From the NCBI RefSeq assembly GCF_024500045.1, contig NZ_JTEO01000004.1, positions 1-64,000 on the forward strand: a stretch of DNA of 64,000 nt, given 5' to 3'. Both the position numbers and the translations under genes were made by a program. Each line of letters opens with the position of its first letter. Within the stretch, counting starts at the first letter, position 1. Below, piece by piece: positions 43,403 to 51,689 of the stretch. The DNA is from Methanolobus chelungpuianus. GTDB taxonomy: Archaea; Halobacteriota; Methanosarcinia; Methanosarcinales; Methanosarcinaceae. The notes under the pieces are model-generated. The model was not told the origin of the DNA and searched no databases. It worked only from the letters and a program-made list of their open reading frames with translations.

Positions 43403-44644
43403 ATGAAACAGGACCTAGTGAGGATTTTAAAGGACATATTCACATCGGCGGGCTATTCTGCTGTCGATTCCTACCAGCATGACCTGGTCGCCGAAAAGAA
43501 CGGACAGAAGACCTATATCAAGTTCGCCAACCATTCTGATATTGCTGAAGTGAACAGCTTCATCAATATGCTTACCGACGGTGAGGGCCTGTACGTCATT
43601 ACGGGCAGGGCTGATAGGGACCTTCTCCAGCACGCCCAGAACGCAGGCCTGAGGGTATGGGGCCGGGACGATGTGGCACTGCAGATAGGAAAGGCAGTAC
43701 TGGCCGATATTGAAGGAAGTGCTGGTGAACTTGACCTGCTGGGCGATCCGGTGAAAAAGACCGTATCCAAGGTCGATGAGGTTGCCCAGATGGCTATAAA
43801 TGCGATATTCGGAGGCGGCTCTGTAAAGGAAGAGTTCCTTGAGCCGGAAAGCTCTCTGATGGCCCGCATGTCACAGCGCAGTGAAAGGACCATGGAAAGG
43901 GCTCCTGAGAGAATGCCCGAAAGGGAGCCTGAAAGGGAACCTGAATGGATGCAGGAAAGGTTCATGCAGAGAGCACCTGAAAGAGTGAATGGGAGATATG
44001 CTGAAAGGGTGCCTGAGAGAGTCCCTGTCGAATCCCCTGCAGTCATGCAGGAGCCTCCTGCTCCGGCCCTGTCTCCTGACAGCATTGTGCTCAATCTGAG
44101 GGGAACCCCCCTTAAAGTAAGCAAGGATCACGCTATCTCTATTGCAAAGCCGCACATCCTTACCTACCAGGATGCTATCCTGAAACTCGTTCCTTTCTGG
44201 CAGTATGATTACCAGTTAAAGAGCGAGCAGAGGTACAGGTCAAAGATAGTGGACATAAGCGGTGAAGGTTCAGGCTGCCTGAACGCCCTTAACGGGCATG
44301 GTGAGGATCTTGTGCTCCATGATGTGCGAGACAGTATAGCTATTCCTGACGTGCCCTACGAGCTGAGGCAGTCCATGAGCACGAAGGATGAAGCCAGGAA
44401 GAACATGCTTGCCAGGATAATCGACGAGCACACAAAGGACCTGCGTTTTGACAATACCCAGGGTGATGCGATAATCTCCGAGCACAAGCGCTTCAAACCC
44501 TCGCTCTCTGATATCCATCTGAACATCGACCTTGTCTATGTACCGATCTGGGAGGTAAAGGGACCGCGCAATTCCGTCGAGATTAACGGCTACACTGCTG
44601 AGATCCTGCGTAATCCCGTTGATGATGATGCCGAGTTTGTGTGA
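43403..44644 (+). CDS. protein of unknown function with Mrr-like N-terminus and PER-repeat linker
   Basis: A 413-residue protein in three parts. Residues 1-110 resemble the Mrr/Rel-like fold also seen at the start of the COG1395 regulator (DLVAEKNGQKTYIKFAN). Residues 155-215 form a low-complexity stretch built from M/V/A-PER units (ERAPERMPEREPEREPEWM), probably an extended, charged linker. Residues 225-413 form a conserved-looking alpha-beta domain (PHILTYQDAILKLVPFWQYD, VDLVYVPIWEVKG-like ending). No catalytic motif is obvious. Co-directional with the KaiC-like gene. I do not recognise the family. Confidence 0.65.
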   Translation: MKQDLVRILKDIFTSAGYSAVDSYQHDLVAEKNGQKTYIKFANHSDIAEVNSFINMLTDGEGLYVITGRADRDLLQHAQNAGLRVWGRDDVALQIGKAVLADIEGSAGELDLLGDPVKKTVSKVDEVAQMAINAIFGGGSVKEEFLEPESSLMARMSQRSERTMERAPERMPEREPEREPEWMQERFMQRAPERVNGRYAERVPERVPVESPAVMQEPPAPALSPDSIVLNLRGTPLKVSKDHAISIAKPHILTYQDAILKLVPFWQYDYQLKSEQRYRSKIVDISGEGSGCLNALNGHGEDLVLHDVRDSIAIPDVPYELRQSMSTKDEARKNMLARIIDEHTKDLRFDNTQGDAIISEHKRFKPSLSDIHLNIDLVYVPIWEVKGPRNSVEINGYTAEILRNPVDDDAEFV

Positions 44645-44687
44645 GGGTGCGAAGGAAATATCCGTAAAATTGTTCGCACAGGCACGA

Positions 44688-44700
44688 ATATTTTATATAG
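44688..44700 (+). promoter_or_regulatory. TATA box of the HesB-like gene
   Basis: The sequence ATATTTTATATAG lies about 70 bases before the ATG at 44767 and suggests a leader of roughly 45 bases with the RBS AGAGGA near its end. Confidence 0.45.
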
Positions 44701-44766
44701 CAATAACCCATATATGTGATTACCCAGTAAATCACCTTGTAGTCAGTTAAACAAAGAGGACTTAAT

Positions 44767-45093
44767 ATGGTAGAAGTAAGCGAGAAGGCAGCATCAGAAT
44801 TGAAATCCCTGCTTCAGGAGCAGGACAAACAGGATTATTCTTTGAGGATATTCATCGCAGGCATGAGCTGTTGCGGTGTCCAGTACGGAATGTCACTGGA
44901 CAATGATATCAGCGAGGATGAAGACATTGTGGAAGAGAAGAACGGGCTGAAGATCGTTATTAACAAGAACGATGTAGAGGGCCTTTCCGCAGCAACCATT
45001 GACTACGTTGAAGGACCCCAGGGTAAAGGTTTTATCATTGATAATGCCTCTTCAGCAGGTTCATGTGGTCCGTGCGGCGGTGGCTGCCACTAA
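44767..45093 (+). CDS. HesB/IscA-like protein with a Cys-rich tail
   Basis: A 108-residue protein of the HesB/IscA fold (SEKAASELKSLLQEQ, LRIFIAGMSCCGVQYGMSLD, an IDYVEGPQGKGFIIDNA segment). In A-type carriers the three conserved cysteines bind iron-sulfur clusters. Here the first site is a CC pair and the C-terminus is GSCGPCGGGCH, with three cysteines in a Gly-rich tail. The arrangement fits an archaeal variant involved in Fe-S or selenium-type chemistry; the exact role is unknown. It has its own TATA box and RBS. Confidence 0.8.
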   Translation: MVEVSEKAASELKSLLQEQDKQDYSLRIFIAGMSCCGVQYGMSLDNDISEDEDIVEEKNGLKIVINKNDVEGLSAATIDYVEGPQGKGFIIDNASSAGSCGPCGGGCH

Positions 45094-45156
45094 AGTCAGG
45101 AACATTGGTAAGAATATTTAAATAGATACAATCGGGTATTGCTATAAGGTGATTTA

Positions 45157-45507
45157 ATGCTTCCGGGAATTGGCGGCAGGGGAATGAACCCTGCAAAAGT
45201 CAAACAGATGATGAAACAGATGGGTATAAACGTTAATGAGATCAACGATGTACAGCAAGTGATAATCAGGACTCCTGATAAGGATATCGTGTTCAATGAT
45301 GCAAGCGTTTCTGTGATGACCGCCCAGGGTGTTGACACCTACCAGATAGTGGGCACCCCGGAAGAGATCGCCAGAGAAGTTGAGATTCCCGAAGATGATG
45401 TGAGGCTGGTGGCGGAGCAGACCGGAGTTCCGGCTGAGAAGGCAAGGCAGGCACTTAAGGATGCCAATGGCGATCTTGCAGAAGCTATACTGGCTCTCTC
45501 ATCTTAA
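45157..45507 (+). CDS. nac: archaeal nascent polypeptide-associated complex protein
   Basis: A 116-residue homologue of eukaryotic alpha-NAC that binds ribosomes and emerging chains. It has the NAC domain (MKQMGINVNEINDVQQVIIR, YQIVGTPEEI) and the C-terminal UBA domain (VAEQTGVPAEKARQALKDAN, GDLAEAILAL). The RBS GGTGAT is 5 bases from the ATG, with an AT-rich TATA-like aatatttaaatag near 45113-45125. A run of T at 45514-45520 right after the stop is a plausible archaeal terminator. Confidence 0.93.
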   Translation: MLPGIGGRGMNPAKVKQMMKQMGINVNEINDVQQVIIRTPDKDIVFNDASVSVMTAQGVDTYQIVGTPEEIAREVEIPEDDVRLVAEQTGVPAEKARQALKDANGDLAEAILALSS

Positions 45508-45513
45508 CCATTC

Positions 45514-45520
45514 TTTTTTT
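45514..45520 (+). terminator. T-tract behind nac
   Basis: Seven consecutive T seven bases after the nac stop, the typical form of an archaeal intrinsic terminator. A further T-rich stretch follows near 45528-45540. Confidence 0.5.
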
Positions 45521-45849
45521 CAGGCTCTTTTAGTTTCTTTCCAGCATTTTGATCACTACATTATACGGTAATGTCTGTTGTTTGTCCCGGCGGATTATAA
45601 TTTGTCCTTAACGCTGTCAATTTTATCAGACCACAATAGACTTATAGTTTATCATGATTATTCATGCTATAAGGTAAAACCTTCTCTTAGATTGGGTTCC
45701 ACGATCCGCCGGTCGCTGATCCGTAGTTTCGCCTAGTTTGTCCGGCTTGCATATCAGATATTCCCTGGCGCAGGTTTGTCTCCGGCTGGTATGAAACCCA
45801 TGTCAGTTCAAGGAGATATACAGTCTTTAATATTGCATTCGGGGTGAAC
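45521..45849. other. intergenic region upstream of acs
   Basis: No gene is evident. The segment near 45690-45800 is unusually GC-rich, with several CCGG steps, and could be a long structured leader for acs. A TATA-like sequence near 45648-45660 is weak. Confidence 0.35.
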
Positions 45850-47739
45850 ATGTCTGAAAATTTTGATGTAAAGCTGGACGGCAAGAGTTACCTTCCGGAC
45901 CCTTCCGTAAAAGAGAGCTCATGGATACAGGATTATGAGACCGCTTATAACGATTTCCTGAAAGATCCTGAAGGACACTGGGCAAATATCGCTGAGGAAC
46001 TTGACTGGTTCAGGAAATGGGACCGCGTGAAGGAGTGGGAGCACCCTTACGCTAAATGGTTCACCAATGCAAAAACAAATATCACCTACAATTGCCTCGA
46101 CCGACATATCTTCAATGGCAAGAGGAACAAGGTAGCGATAATATGGGTCGGTGATGACGGCAAGGAAGAAGTGATCACATATCGCCAGCTTTACCGCGAA
46201 GTTATGAGATTTGCCAACGGCCTCAAGTCACTTGGTGTCGTTAAAGGTGACAGGGTATGCATCTACATGCCCCTTGTACCCGAGCAGATAATTGCCATGC
46301 TTGCATGCGCCCGTATTGGTGCTGTCCACAGCGTCGTATTCGGGGGCTTCGGATCCAATGCCCTGCATTCCAGGATCAAGGATGCCCAGGCAAAGATAGT
46401 GGTTACTGCGGATGCAGCCATCAGGCGCGGCAAGCGGCTCGACCTGAAGACCCTTGTTGACAAGGCTGTCGTAAATGCTTCATGTGTCGAGAAGATAGTT
46501 GTGCTCAGGAGGATGTCCCCTCCCATGGAACTTTTCTCTGAGATCGAGGTGGATTTCAACGAGATCCTGGACAAGGAGGATAAGGAGTGCGAGCCCGAGG
46601 TAATGGACTCGGAGGACCCGCTCTTCATCCTTTACACCAGCGGCACGACGGGGCCTGCCAAAGGTATTGTCCATACCTGCGGCGGCTATATGGTAGGGAC
46701 CTACTACACCTCCAAGTACATGCTGGACTTAAAGGAGAGCGATGTCATGTGGTGCACGGCGGACCCCGGATGGATAACCGGACACAGCTACATCGTTTAT
46801 GGCCCGCTCTCGGTGGGCGCTACCATACTGATAACGGAGGCAACCCCGGATTATCCGAACCCCGGCATCTGGTGGAGCATGATCGAGGAGTTCGATGTGA
46901 CCGTGTTCTACACCGCTCCCACTGCCATCCGCATGTTCATGAGGCAGGGGGAGGAATGGCCGCAGAAGTATAATCTGGACTGTCTCAGGATACTGGGTTC
47001 GGTGGGCGAGCCCCTGAACCCCGAGGCTTTCGAATGGTACTACCGCGTCATAGGTAAGGGCAAGTGCCCCATCCTGGATACCTGGTGGCAGACGGAGACA
47101 GGCATGCATATGATAACCACCGCTGTGGGCGAGCCCATGAAGCCCGGGTTTGCAGGCCGCCCTGTCCCGGGCATTATTGCCGATGTGGTGGATGAGAACG
47201 GCCAGCCCGTGCCTCCCGGTACAGGCGGCCTCCTTGTTATCAAGGAACCCTGGCCTTCAATGATGAGGACGGTCTACGGCAACGACGAGCGATACAGGCA
47301 GTACTGGAGCACCATCGGTAACTACTACACGGCAGGCGACCTTGCAGTAAAGGACGAGGACGGCTATATCATGATACTTGGCCGCTCCGACGATGTGCTC
47401 ATAGTTGCAGGCCACAATATAGGCAGTGCTGAAGTGGAAAGCGCCCTTGTGTCCCATGAGGCCGTGGCCGAGGCTGCGGTGATCGGCAAGCCCGACCCTC
47501 TCAAGGGAGATTCCATAAAAGCCTTCATCATACTGCGCGTTGGCTACAAGGCCAGCGATAAGCTCAAACTGGACCTTGTGTACCACGTCAGGATGAACCT
47601 GGGGCCTATTGCCATTCCCTCTGAGATCGAGTTCGTGGAATCCCTGCCCAAGACACGCAGCGGAAAGATCATGAGGAGGGTGCTCAAGGCCAGGGAGCTC
47701 GGGAAGGACCCGGGAGACCTCTCCACCTTGGAGGAGTGA
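45850..47739 (+). CDS. acs: acetyl-CoA synthetase, AMP-forming
   Basis: Activates acetate to acetyl-CoA via acetyl-AMP. The 629 residues contain the ACS N-terminal domain ([17 protein letters not shown]), the P-loop-like [28 protein letters not shown], the A8 hinge [20 protein letters not shown] and the C-terminal lysine region [13 protein letters not shown], which is acetylated in homologues. The ATG at 45850 follows GGGGTGA; an in-frame GTG two codons earlier is less likely. In Methanosarcinales this enzyme serves acetate use, chiefly in Methanothrix-like acetotrophs, or assimilation in others; I cannot tell which. Confidence 0.95.
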   Translation: MSENFDVKLDGKSYLPDPSVKESSWIQDYETAYNDFLKDPEGHWANIAEELDWFRKWDRVKEWEHPYAKWFTNAKTNITYNCLDRHIFNGKRNKVAIIWVGDDGKEEVITYRQLYREVMRFANGLKSLGVVKGDRVCIYMPLVPEQIIAMLACARIGAVHSVVFGGFGSNALHSRIKDAQAKIVVTADAAIRRGKRLDLKTLVDKAVVNASCVEKIVVLRRMSPPMELFSEIEVDFNEILDKEDKECEPEVMDSEDPLFILYTSGTTGPAKGIVHTCGGYMVGTYYTSKYMLDLKESDVMWCTADPGWITGHSYIVYGPLSVGATILITEATPDYPNPGIWWSMIEEFDVTVFYTAPTAIRMFMRQGEEWPQKYNLDCLRILGSVGEPLNPEAFEWYYRVIGKGKCPILDTWWQTETGMHMITTAVGEPMKPGFAGRPVPGIIADVVDENGQPVPPGTGGLLVIKEPWPSMMRTVYGNDERYRQYWSTIGNYYTAGDLAVKDEDGYIMILGRSDDVLIVAGHNIGSAEVESALVSHEAVAEAAVIGKPDPLKGDSIKAFIILRVGYKASDKLKLDLVYHVRMNLGPIAIPSEIEFVESLPKTRSGKIMRRVLKARELGKDPGDLSTLEE

Positions 47740-47760
47740 GCCTCCCATTTACTTTTCTCC

Positions 47761-47780
47761 ACAGGGGCATGAGCCCCTGT
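47761..47780. terminator. perfect hairpin between the convergent acs and RNase H-like genes
   Basis: ACAGGGGC-ATGA-GCCCCTGT is an 8-bp stem with a 4-base loop. It lies in the 73-base space between converging genes. No T-tract follows in either direction, so whether it stops transcription or protects 3' ends is open. Confidence 0.45.
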
Positions 47781-47812
47781 CCTCCGTAAAAGATTGTCAT
47801 GACCTGGGATCC

Positions 47813-48565
47813 TTATCTTCCTCTCGTCTTCCTGCTGGCTATCTCGATATCGGTCTTAACTTTCCGGATTGCAAGGTCAACAGCAAGTCCCCGGAGCATC
47901 CATCTTAAGGCGGAGGCCTGGTGCCGCCCATCCTCCCTGAACTCTTTCACGGCAAGAGCACTTGCATCTTTACCTGCCTGCTCTCTAAGCTCGTCCAGTC
48001 CCGTCCTGGAAAAGCGGTCAAATCCTCCCACTTTCAATCCTGCGAAGGACTTGAATCCGGGAGAAGGGTGTGCATTCAGTTCCCGTATCTGTGTCTCCAG
48101 GGGTGACGTACCGGATTTCTCCGGGCATGCTATGAATTGCCTTTCGGCTGCTCTGGCTTGCACTCCTGCCGGCATTGCCAGCCTGTCGGCTATGCTGTTC
48201 TGCTCCCTTGGAACCCACCTGAATGTTACCTTAAGCCCGCAGCTTTGAATTAAGGAATCTGTCTGCTCTTTGATGAGCGCAAGGTTCCGGTTGTTCACTT
48301 TCCATTTGCCCGACATCTGGCTGATGACAAGCTTGCTGTCCCCGCAGACCCGGAGAGGGCCCTTACCGCCCAGCTCAAGATAATGTGCTATCCCCTCCCT
48401 GAGTGCAGTGTACTCGGCTACATTGTTAGTGTTTGAGGGAGAGCCCTGCTTCTCTTTTCTTCCTTCGGTGGGTTTCCTCTCTCCCTCCCAGCTGATCACC
48501 CATCCAAATCCCATCCTTCCTCCTGGATTCGGGTCGCAGGAGCCATCAAAGTTCAGTTGGTCCAT
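47813..48565 (-). CDS. RNase HI-family protein with a C-terminal extension
   Basis: A 250-residue protein. Residues 1-135 are an RNase H fold with the acidic residues in NFDGSCDPNPGG, NNVAEYTAL, CGDSKLVISQMSG and NSIADRLA, so it is probably an active RNA-DNA hybrid nuclease of the archaeal/plant-like type 1 kind. The remaining 115 residues are basic, contain EFREDGRHQASALRWMLRGL and have no family match I know; they could bind nucleic acid or a partner. It is convergent with acs. Confidence 0.85.
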   Translation of the reverse strand: MDQLNFDGSCDPNPGGRMGFGWVISWEGERKPTEGRKEKQGSPSNTNNVAEYTALREGIAHYLELGGKGPLRVCGDSKLVISQMSGKWKVNNRNLALIKEQTDSLIQSCGLKVTFRWVPREQNSIADRLAMPAGVQARAAERQFIACPEKSGTSPLETQIRELNAHPSPGFKSFAGLKVGGFDRFSRTGLDELREQAGKDASALAVKEFREDGRHQASALRWMLRGLAVDLAIRKVKTDIEIASRKTRGR

Positions 48566-48727
48566 GGAACATCTGAACCGGCTCTTTATTCTTTTAATTA
48601 TCTGTCGTCCCCGGGCTGGTCACCTCAGTTCCCCGTTTGCCATACTGACGGGGTCGCAGCGGCACATGCTCAGAGTGTAGCAACAGTTATGAAGTATGTA
48701 AACCAAGTTAGTGTAATTGGTGATAGC

Positions 48728-49519
48728 ATGGTTGACTTTTTTGATCTCTATTTATCGGAGGATTGTCCATACGGCGACGAGACAACAGAGCTCCTGGGCA
48801 TAAGCGGCAAGGGGAGGCTGCGTATCATGTCGCGGGAGCATGGTGTGGCTGCCTGCATGGACGATCTTGGCGATGTATACCGGAGGAACGGGCTGGAAAT
48901 CGTCAGCAGCCTCAGCAATGGTGCCGAGTTCAATGCACACGATGTCATATTCGAGGCCCAGGGCGACCTGCCTGCGCTTTTCAGGTTATGGAGGGTCTCA
49001 CAGACATTCCTTTCACTGGTCTGCGCCATTGCTTCAAGCACCCGCTTCAGTGTCGAGCTGGCACATAAGGTCAATCCGGACCTGATAATAGCAACCAGCA
49101 GGAAAACTCATCCGGGTTTTCGTAAGTACGAGCTCAAGGCCGTAAAGACGGGAGGCGGCCAGCATCACCGCAACTCCCTGAGCGATTCAGTCCTTATCAG
49201 CCCGAACCATCTCAACATAGTGGAGGATATCGGCAGGCTGAGGTCCACCAGGAAGATAGAGATAGAACCGCGCACCAGGGAGGAGGCGTTCAGGTACGCA
49301 CAGCTTGCGGATGTGCTGCTGCTTGACCATTTCGGCCCGGAGGAGCTGGGATCCCTTGTGCCTGAACTGCGCAGCCTCAATCCGGGGCTGGAGGTAGCTG
49401 CAGGCGGCATCGATCTTAAGCTGGTTGCGGAATATGCAAAGTATGTGGATATTATTGTGACAAGCGAGCTGTATTACTCAAAACCCCTGGATATTACCGC
49501 GAAGATAAAGAAATTATGA
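48728..49519 (+). CDS. ModD/NadC-like phosphoribosyltransferase-family protein
   Basis: A 263-residue protein of the quinolinate phosphoribosyltransferase fold. Visible features are the N-terminal DLYLSEDCPYGDETTELLGI, GAEFNAHDVIFEAQGDLPAL, IIATSRKTHPGFRKYELKAV, GGGQHHRNSLSDSVLISPNH and the barrel end VAAGGIDLKLVAEYA. The Arg-Lys-Thr and His-Arg residues that bind substrate are kept. It resembles ModD (found with molybdate transport genes) more than NadC, but neither Mo-transport nor NAD genes are adjacent. The ATG at 48728 follows GGTGAT; the frame is open a further 57 codons upstream. Confidence 0.8.
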   Translation: MVDFFDLYLSEDCPYGDETTELLGISGKGRLRIMSREHGVAACMDDLGDVYRRNGLEIVSSLSNGAEFNAHDVIFEAQGDLPALFRLWRVSQTFLSLVCAIASSTRFSVELAHKVNPDLIIATSRKTHPGFRKYELKAVKTGGGQHHRNSLSDSVLISPNHLNIVEDIGRLRSTRKIEIEPRTREEAFRYAQLADVLLLDHFGPEELGSLVPELRSLNPGLEVAAGGIDLKLVAEYAKYVDIIVTSELYYSKPLDITAKIKKL

Positions 49520-49723
49520 TCCTGTTTTTCCCGAAGTAGTCCGGAAATTATATATGCTATTATCGCAGAGGTTGTGTGTATACTTCACATGACCATTGTA
49601 TATTGGCTTTATGGATTGGCTGACGGACTGATATGTTCCTCCGGTCCGGAAGCCGTCGGTAAAGCAGTTATATCAACAGGTCATTCTTGATTTAGCAGTT
49701 CTTAATCAAAGCAAGGTGTTAAC

Positions 49724-49993
49724 ATGAGCAAACCTGAACTATTGGATTTTAGTGCAACATGGTGCGGACCCTGTAAGATGCAGAAGCCCTTCCTTGAAAA
49801 AGTGAAGGAGGAGCTGGGGGATAAGGTTGATGTCAAAGTCATCGATGTGGATCAGAACCAGGCACTTGCGTCAAAGTATGGGATCCAGGCAGTTCCCACC
49901 CTTATCATTCTCAAGGACGGCAATCCTGTGAAGCGCTTCACTGGCGTTACCACTGCAGGTGTCCTTATCGAAGAACTGAAGAAAGTGCTTTAA
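49724..49993 (+). CDS. thioredoxin
   Basis: An 89-residue thioredoxin with the active site ATWCGPCKMQKPF, the cis-proline turn QAVPTLII and the usual alpha-beta order. It is short, lacking the first strand and helix of bacterial thioredoxins, as is common in methanogens. It is probably a general disulfide reductase. The stop lies within a short palindrome (49984-49999) followed by a T-run at 50018-50023, a plausible terminator. Confidence 0.93.
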   Translation: MSKPELLDFSATWCGPCKMQKPFLEKVKEELGDKVDVKVIDVDQNQALASKYGIQAVPTLIILKDGNPVKRFTGVTTAGVLIEELKKVL

Positions 49994-50115
49994 GCACTTC
50001 CATTCATTGTTCACCACTTTTTTACATCCCCTTCACTTTATTTCTTACTAGAGTATCCGTTCTCGAAAAAGCGTAAATACTATGAGTTTAATCCCTGTTT
50101 CGAGGAATACGGACC

Positions 50116-51129
50116 GTGCAGGAAATTGTGGATCTAGGGGTAATGGTCTTCAGGCAGAAGAACACGAAAGGTACCTTGAAACCCCATCTTTCCGTAAAGT
50201 TCAGGTCCGATGAGGGAAAACTTGTCACTTTTTCCATAGACACCACCAGGACACCTGCAAAGTACCCGCAGCCGGATGCCTATCTTATTACCCATGCCCA
50301 TTCTGACCACCATGGAATGTCTGCCATGCTCTCGGACCGCGCCGTATGTTCCGACAAGACCGCCCGCGCTCTGGAGATAAGGCACGACAGGATATATAAG
50401 GGCAGGACCATGAAGGTCGGCGGCTCCATTGACATTAACGGCGTCAGGGTCACAGCCTATCCTAATTTCCATACGGTGGGCTCCACATCCTTTTACTGGG
50501 AGAACGAGGTCGGTACGCGCATCCTGGTCACGGGGGATGTGAAAGACGCTTCCATGCTGCCGGAATGCGACGTGCTCATCACCGAGGCCAACTACGGGGA
50601 CCCCGGAGATGCCACGTGCTATTTCGATGACGACCTGATGGGTTTCAGGAATGTCCTGCAGGACAATCCCTGTGTCGCTTTCGGGGCCTATGCTTTCGGT
50701 AAGGCCCAGAGGACCGTGGAATTGCTGAGGGGTCTCGGATATAACGGCGCCATAGCAATGGAAGAGAAGTCCCTTGCCCTGACCCGCTACCTGCTCGAGG
50801 ACGCAGGCGACGTCATAGGACTGGAAGAGTCATGCGGCGATGCTGTATGTGTTGTGCCTCCATGGGATCTCGACAAGCTTCCCGTGGGAATGTCCAAGTA
50901 CGTCATGACTGGCAGGTGCGACTACCGTTACCCGACCATACAGATAAGCGACCATCTGGATGCAAGGGGTCTCACCGGCATGGTGCAGGCCATGGACCCG
51001 GAGTTCACCCTGGTCTACCATCCTTCAGGGCACAGGCCGGGGAGGTTTGCAGCCCACCTGCGGGGACTTGGTTTTAATGCCCTCTCGCTTGACAAGGTCA
51101 GTAATGTGTTGAGCAATGAGTTTATCTAG
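50116..51129 (+). CDS. metallo-beta-lactamase-fold exonuclease-like protein
   Basis: A 337-residue MBL-fold protein related to the archaeal YSH1-like and SNM1-type nucleases. The metal motif is THAHSDHHGMSAML, with later ligands likely in YPNFHTVGS, LVTGDVKDA and the C-terminal LVYHPSGHRPGRF. The domain between resembles the beta-CASP insert (GAYAFGKAQRTVELLRGLGY). It likely acts on RNA or DNA. It starts with GTG at 50116 with GAGGA upstream. Confidence 0.82.
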   Translation: MQEIVDLGVMVFRQKNTKGTLKPHLSVKFRSDEGKLVTFSIDTTRTPAKYPQPDAYLITHAHSDHHGMSAMLSDRAVCSDKTARALEIRHDRIYKGRTMKVGGSIDINGVRVTAYPNFHTVGSTSFYWENEVGTRILVTGDVKDASMLPECDVLITEANYGDPGDATCYFDDDLMGFRNVLQDNPCVAFGAYAFGKAQRTVELLRGLGYNGAIAMEEKSLALTRYLLEDAGDVIGLEESCGDAVCVVPPWDLDKLPVGMSKYVMTGRCDYRYPTIQISDHLDARGLTGMVQAMDPEFTLVYHPSGHRPGRFAAHLRGLGFNALSLDKVSNVLSNEFI

Positions 51130-51223
51130 GTTTGTTATGTTAGCCTGTGCAGGATAAAAGTTTATATAACTATCAGCTTTCTATAGTATCCACATTATCC
51201 AAGTTGTTCCAGGAGATTGTCAA

Positions 51224-51643
51224 TTGCCAAAAGCGTCCAAGAGAAAACAAGCGCGTGCTCCCTCTGCTCCCTCAGGGGAGGCGGTCACAGTAAAGGAAGC
51301 GGGGCAGGCAGATGTAACCGTTGCTGCTTCGAAGCCTGCATATAAGGTGAAGACTCCGGAAGAGAGGAAACAGGCACACATAGAGGGTATAATAAAGACA
51401 GCAGTTGCATCTGTGATCGGTGTCATAGCCGGTATACTTTCCTACAGCCAGTTCGGTGTCGGTGATGAGGTAAGATGGTATGCTGTGGTCGTTATCGTTG
51501 TTGCGCTTGCATACTACGCATTAAGGCTGATCTTCCCGCTTATCAGGATCGACACGAAGGAATTTGGTTTCAAGGACTGGTTCTATGTTGAGTTCCTGGT
51601 CGTGGACTTCTGTCTTGTGACATGGACTCTGCTCTTGAATTGA
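51224..51643 (+). CDS. three-helix membrane protein, possibly EMC6-like
   Basis: A 139-residue protein with a basic, Ala/Pro-rich, probably disordered N-terminus (MPKASKRKQARAPSAPS). Three membrane helices follow, around residues 56-75, 82-103 and 118-138. The topology and length resemble archaeal EMC6-like proteins, relatives of a subunit of the eukaryotic membrane protein insertase; this is a tentative fold guess from memory. The start is TTG at 51224 after AGGAG, with a TATA box near 51160-51170. Confidence 0.5.
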   Translation: MPKASKRKQARAPSAPSGEAVTVKEAGQADVTVAASKPAYKVKTPEERKQAHIEGIIKTAVASVIGVIAGILSYSQFGVGDEVRWYAVVVIVVALAYYALRLIFPLIRIDTKEFGFKDWFYVEFLVVDFCLVTWTLLLN

Positions 51644-51689
51644 CCTTCTCTTTTTTGAACATGCATCTTATTTCAGTCAGGGATCTCAC

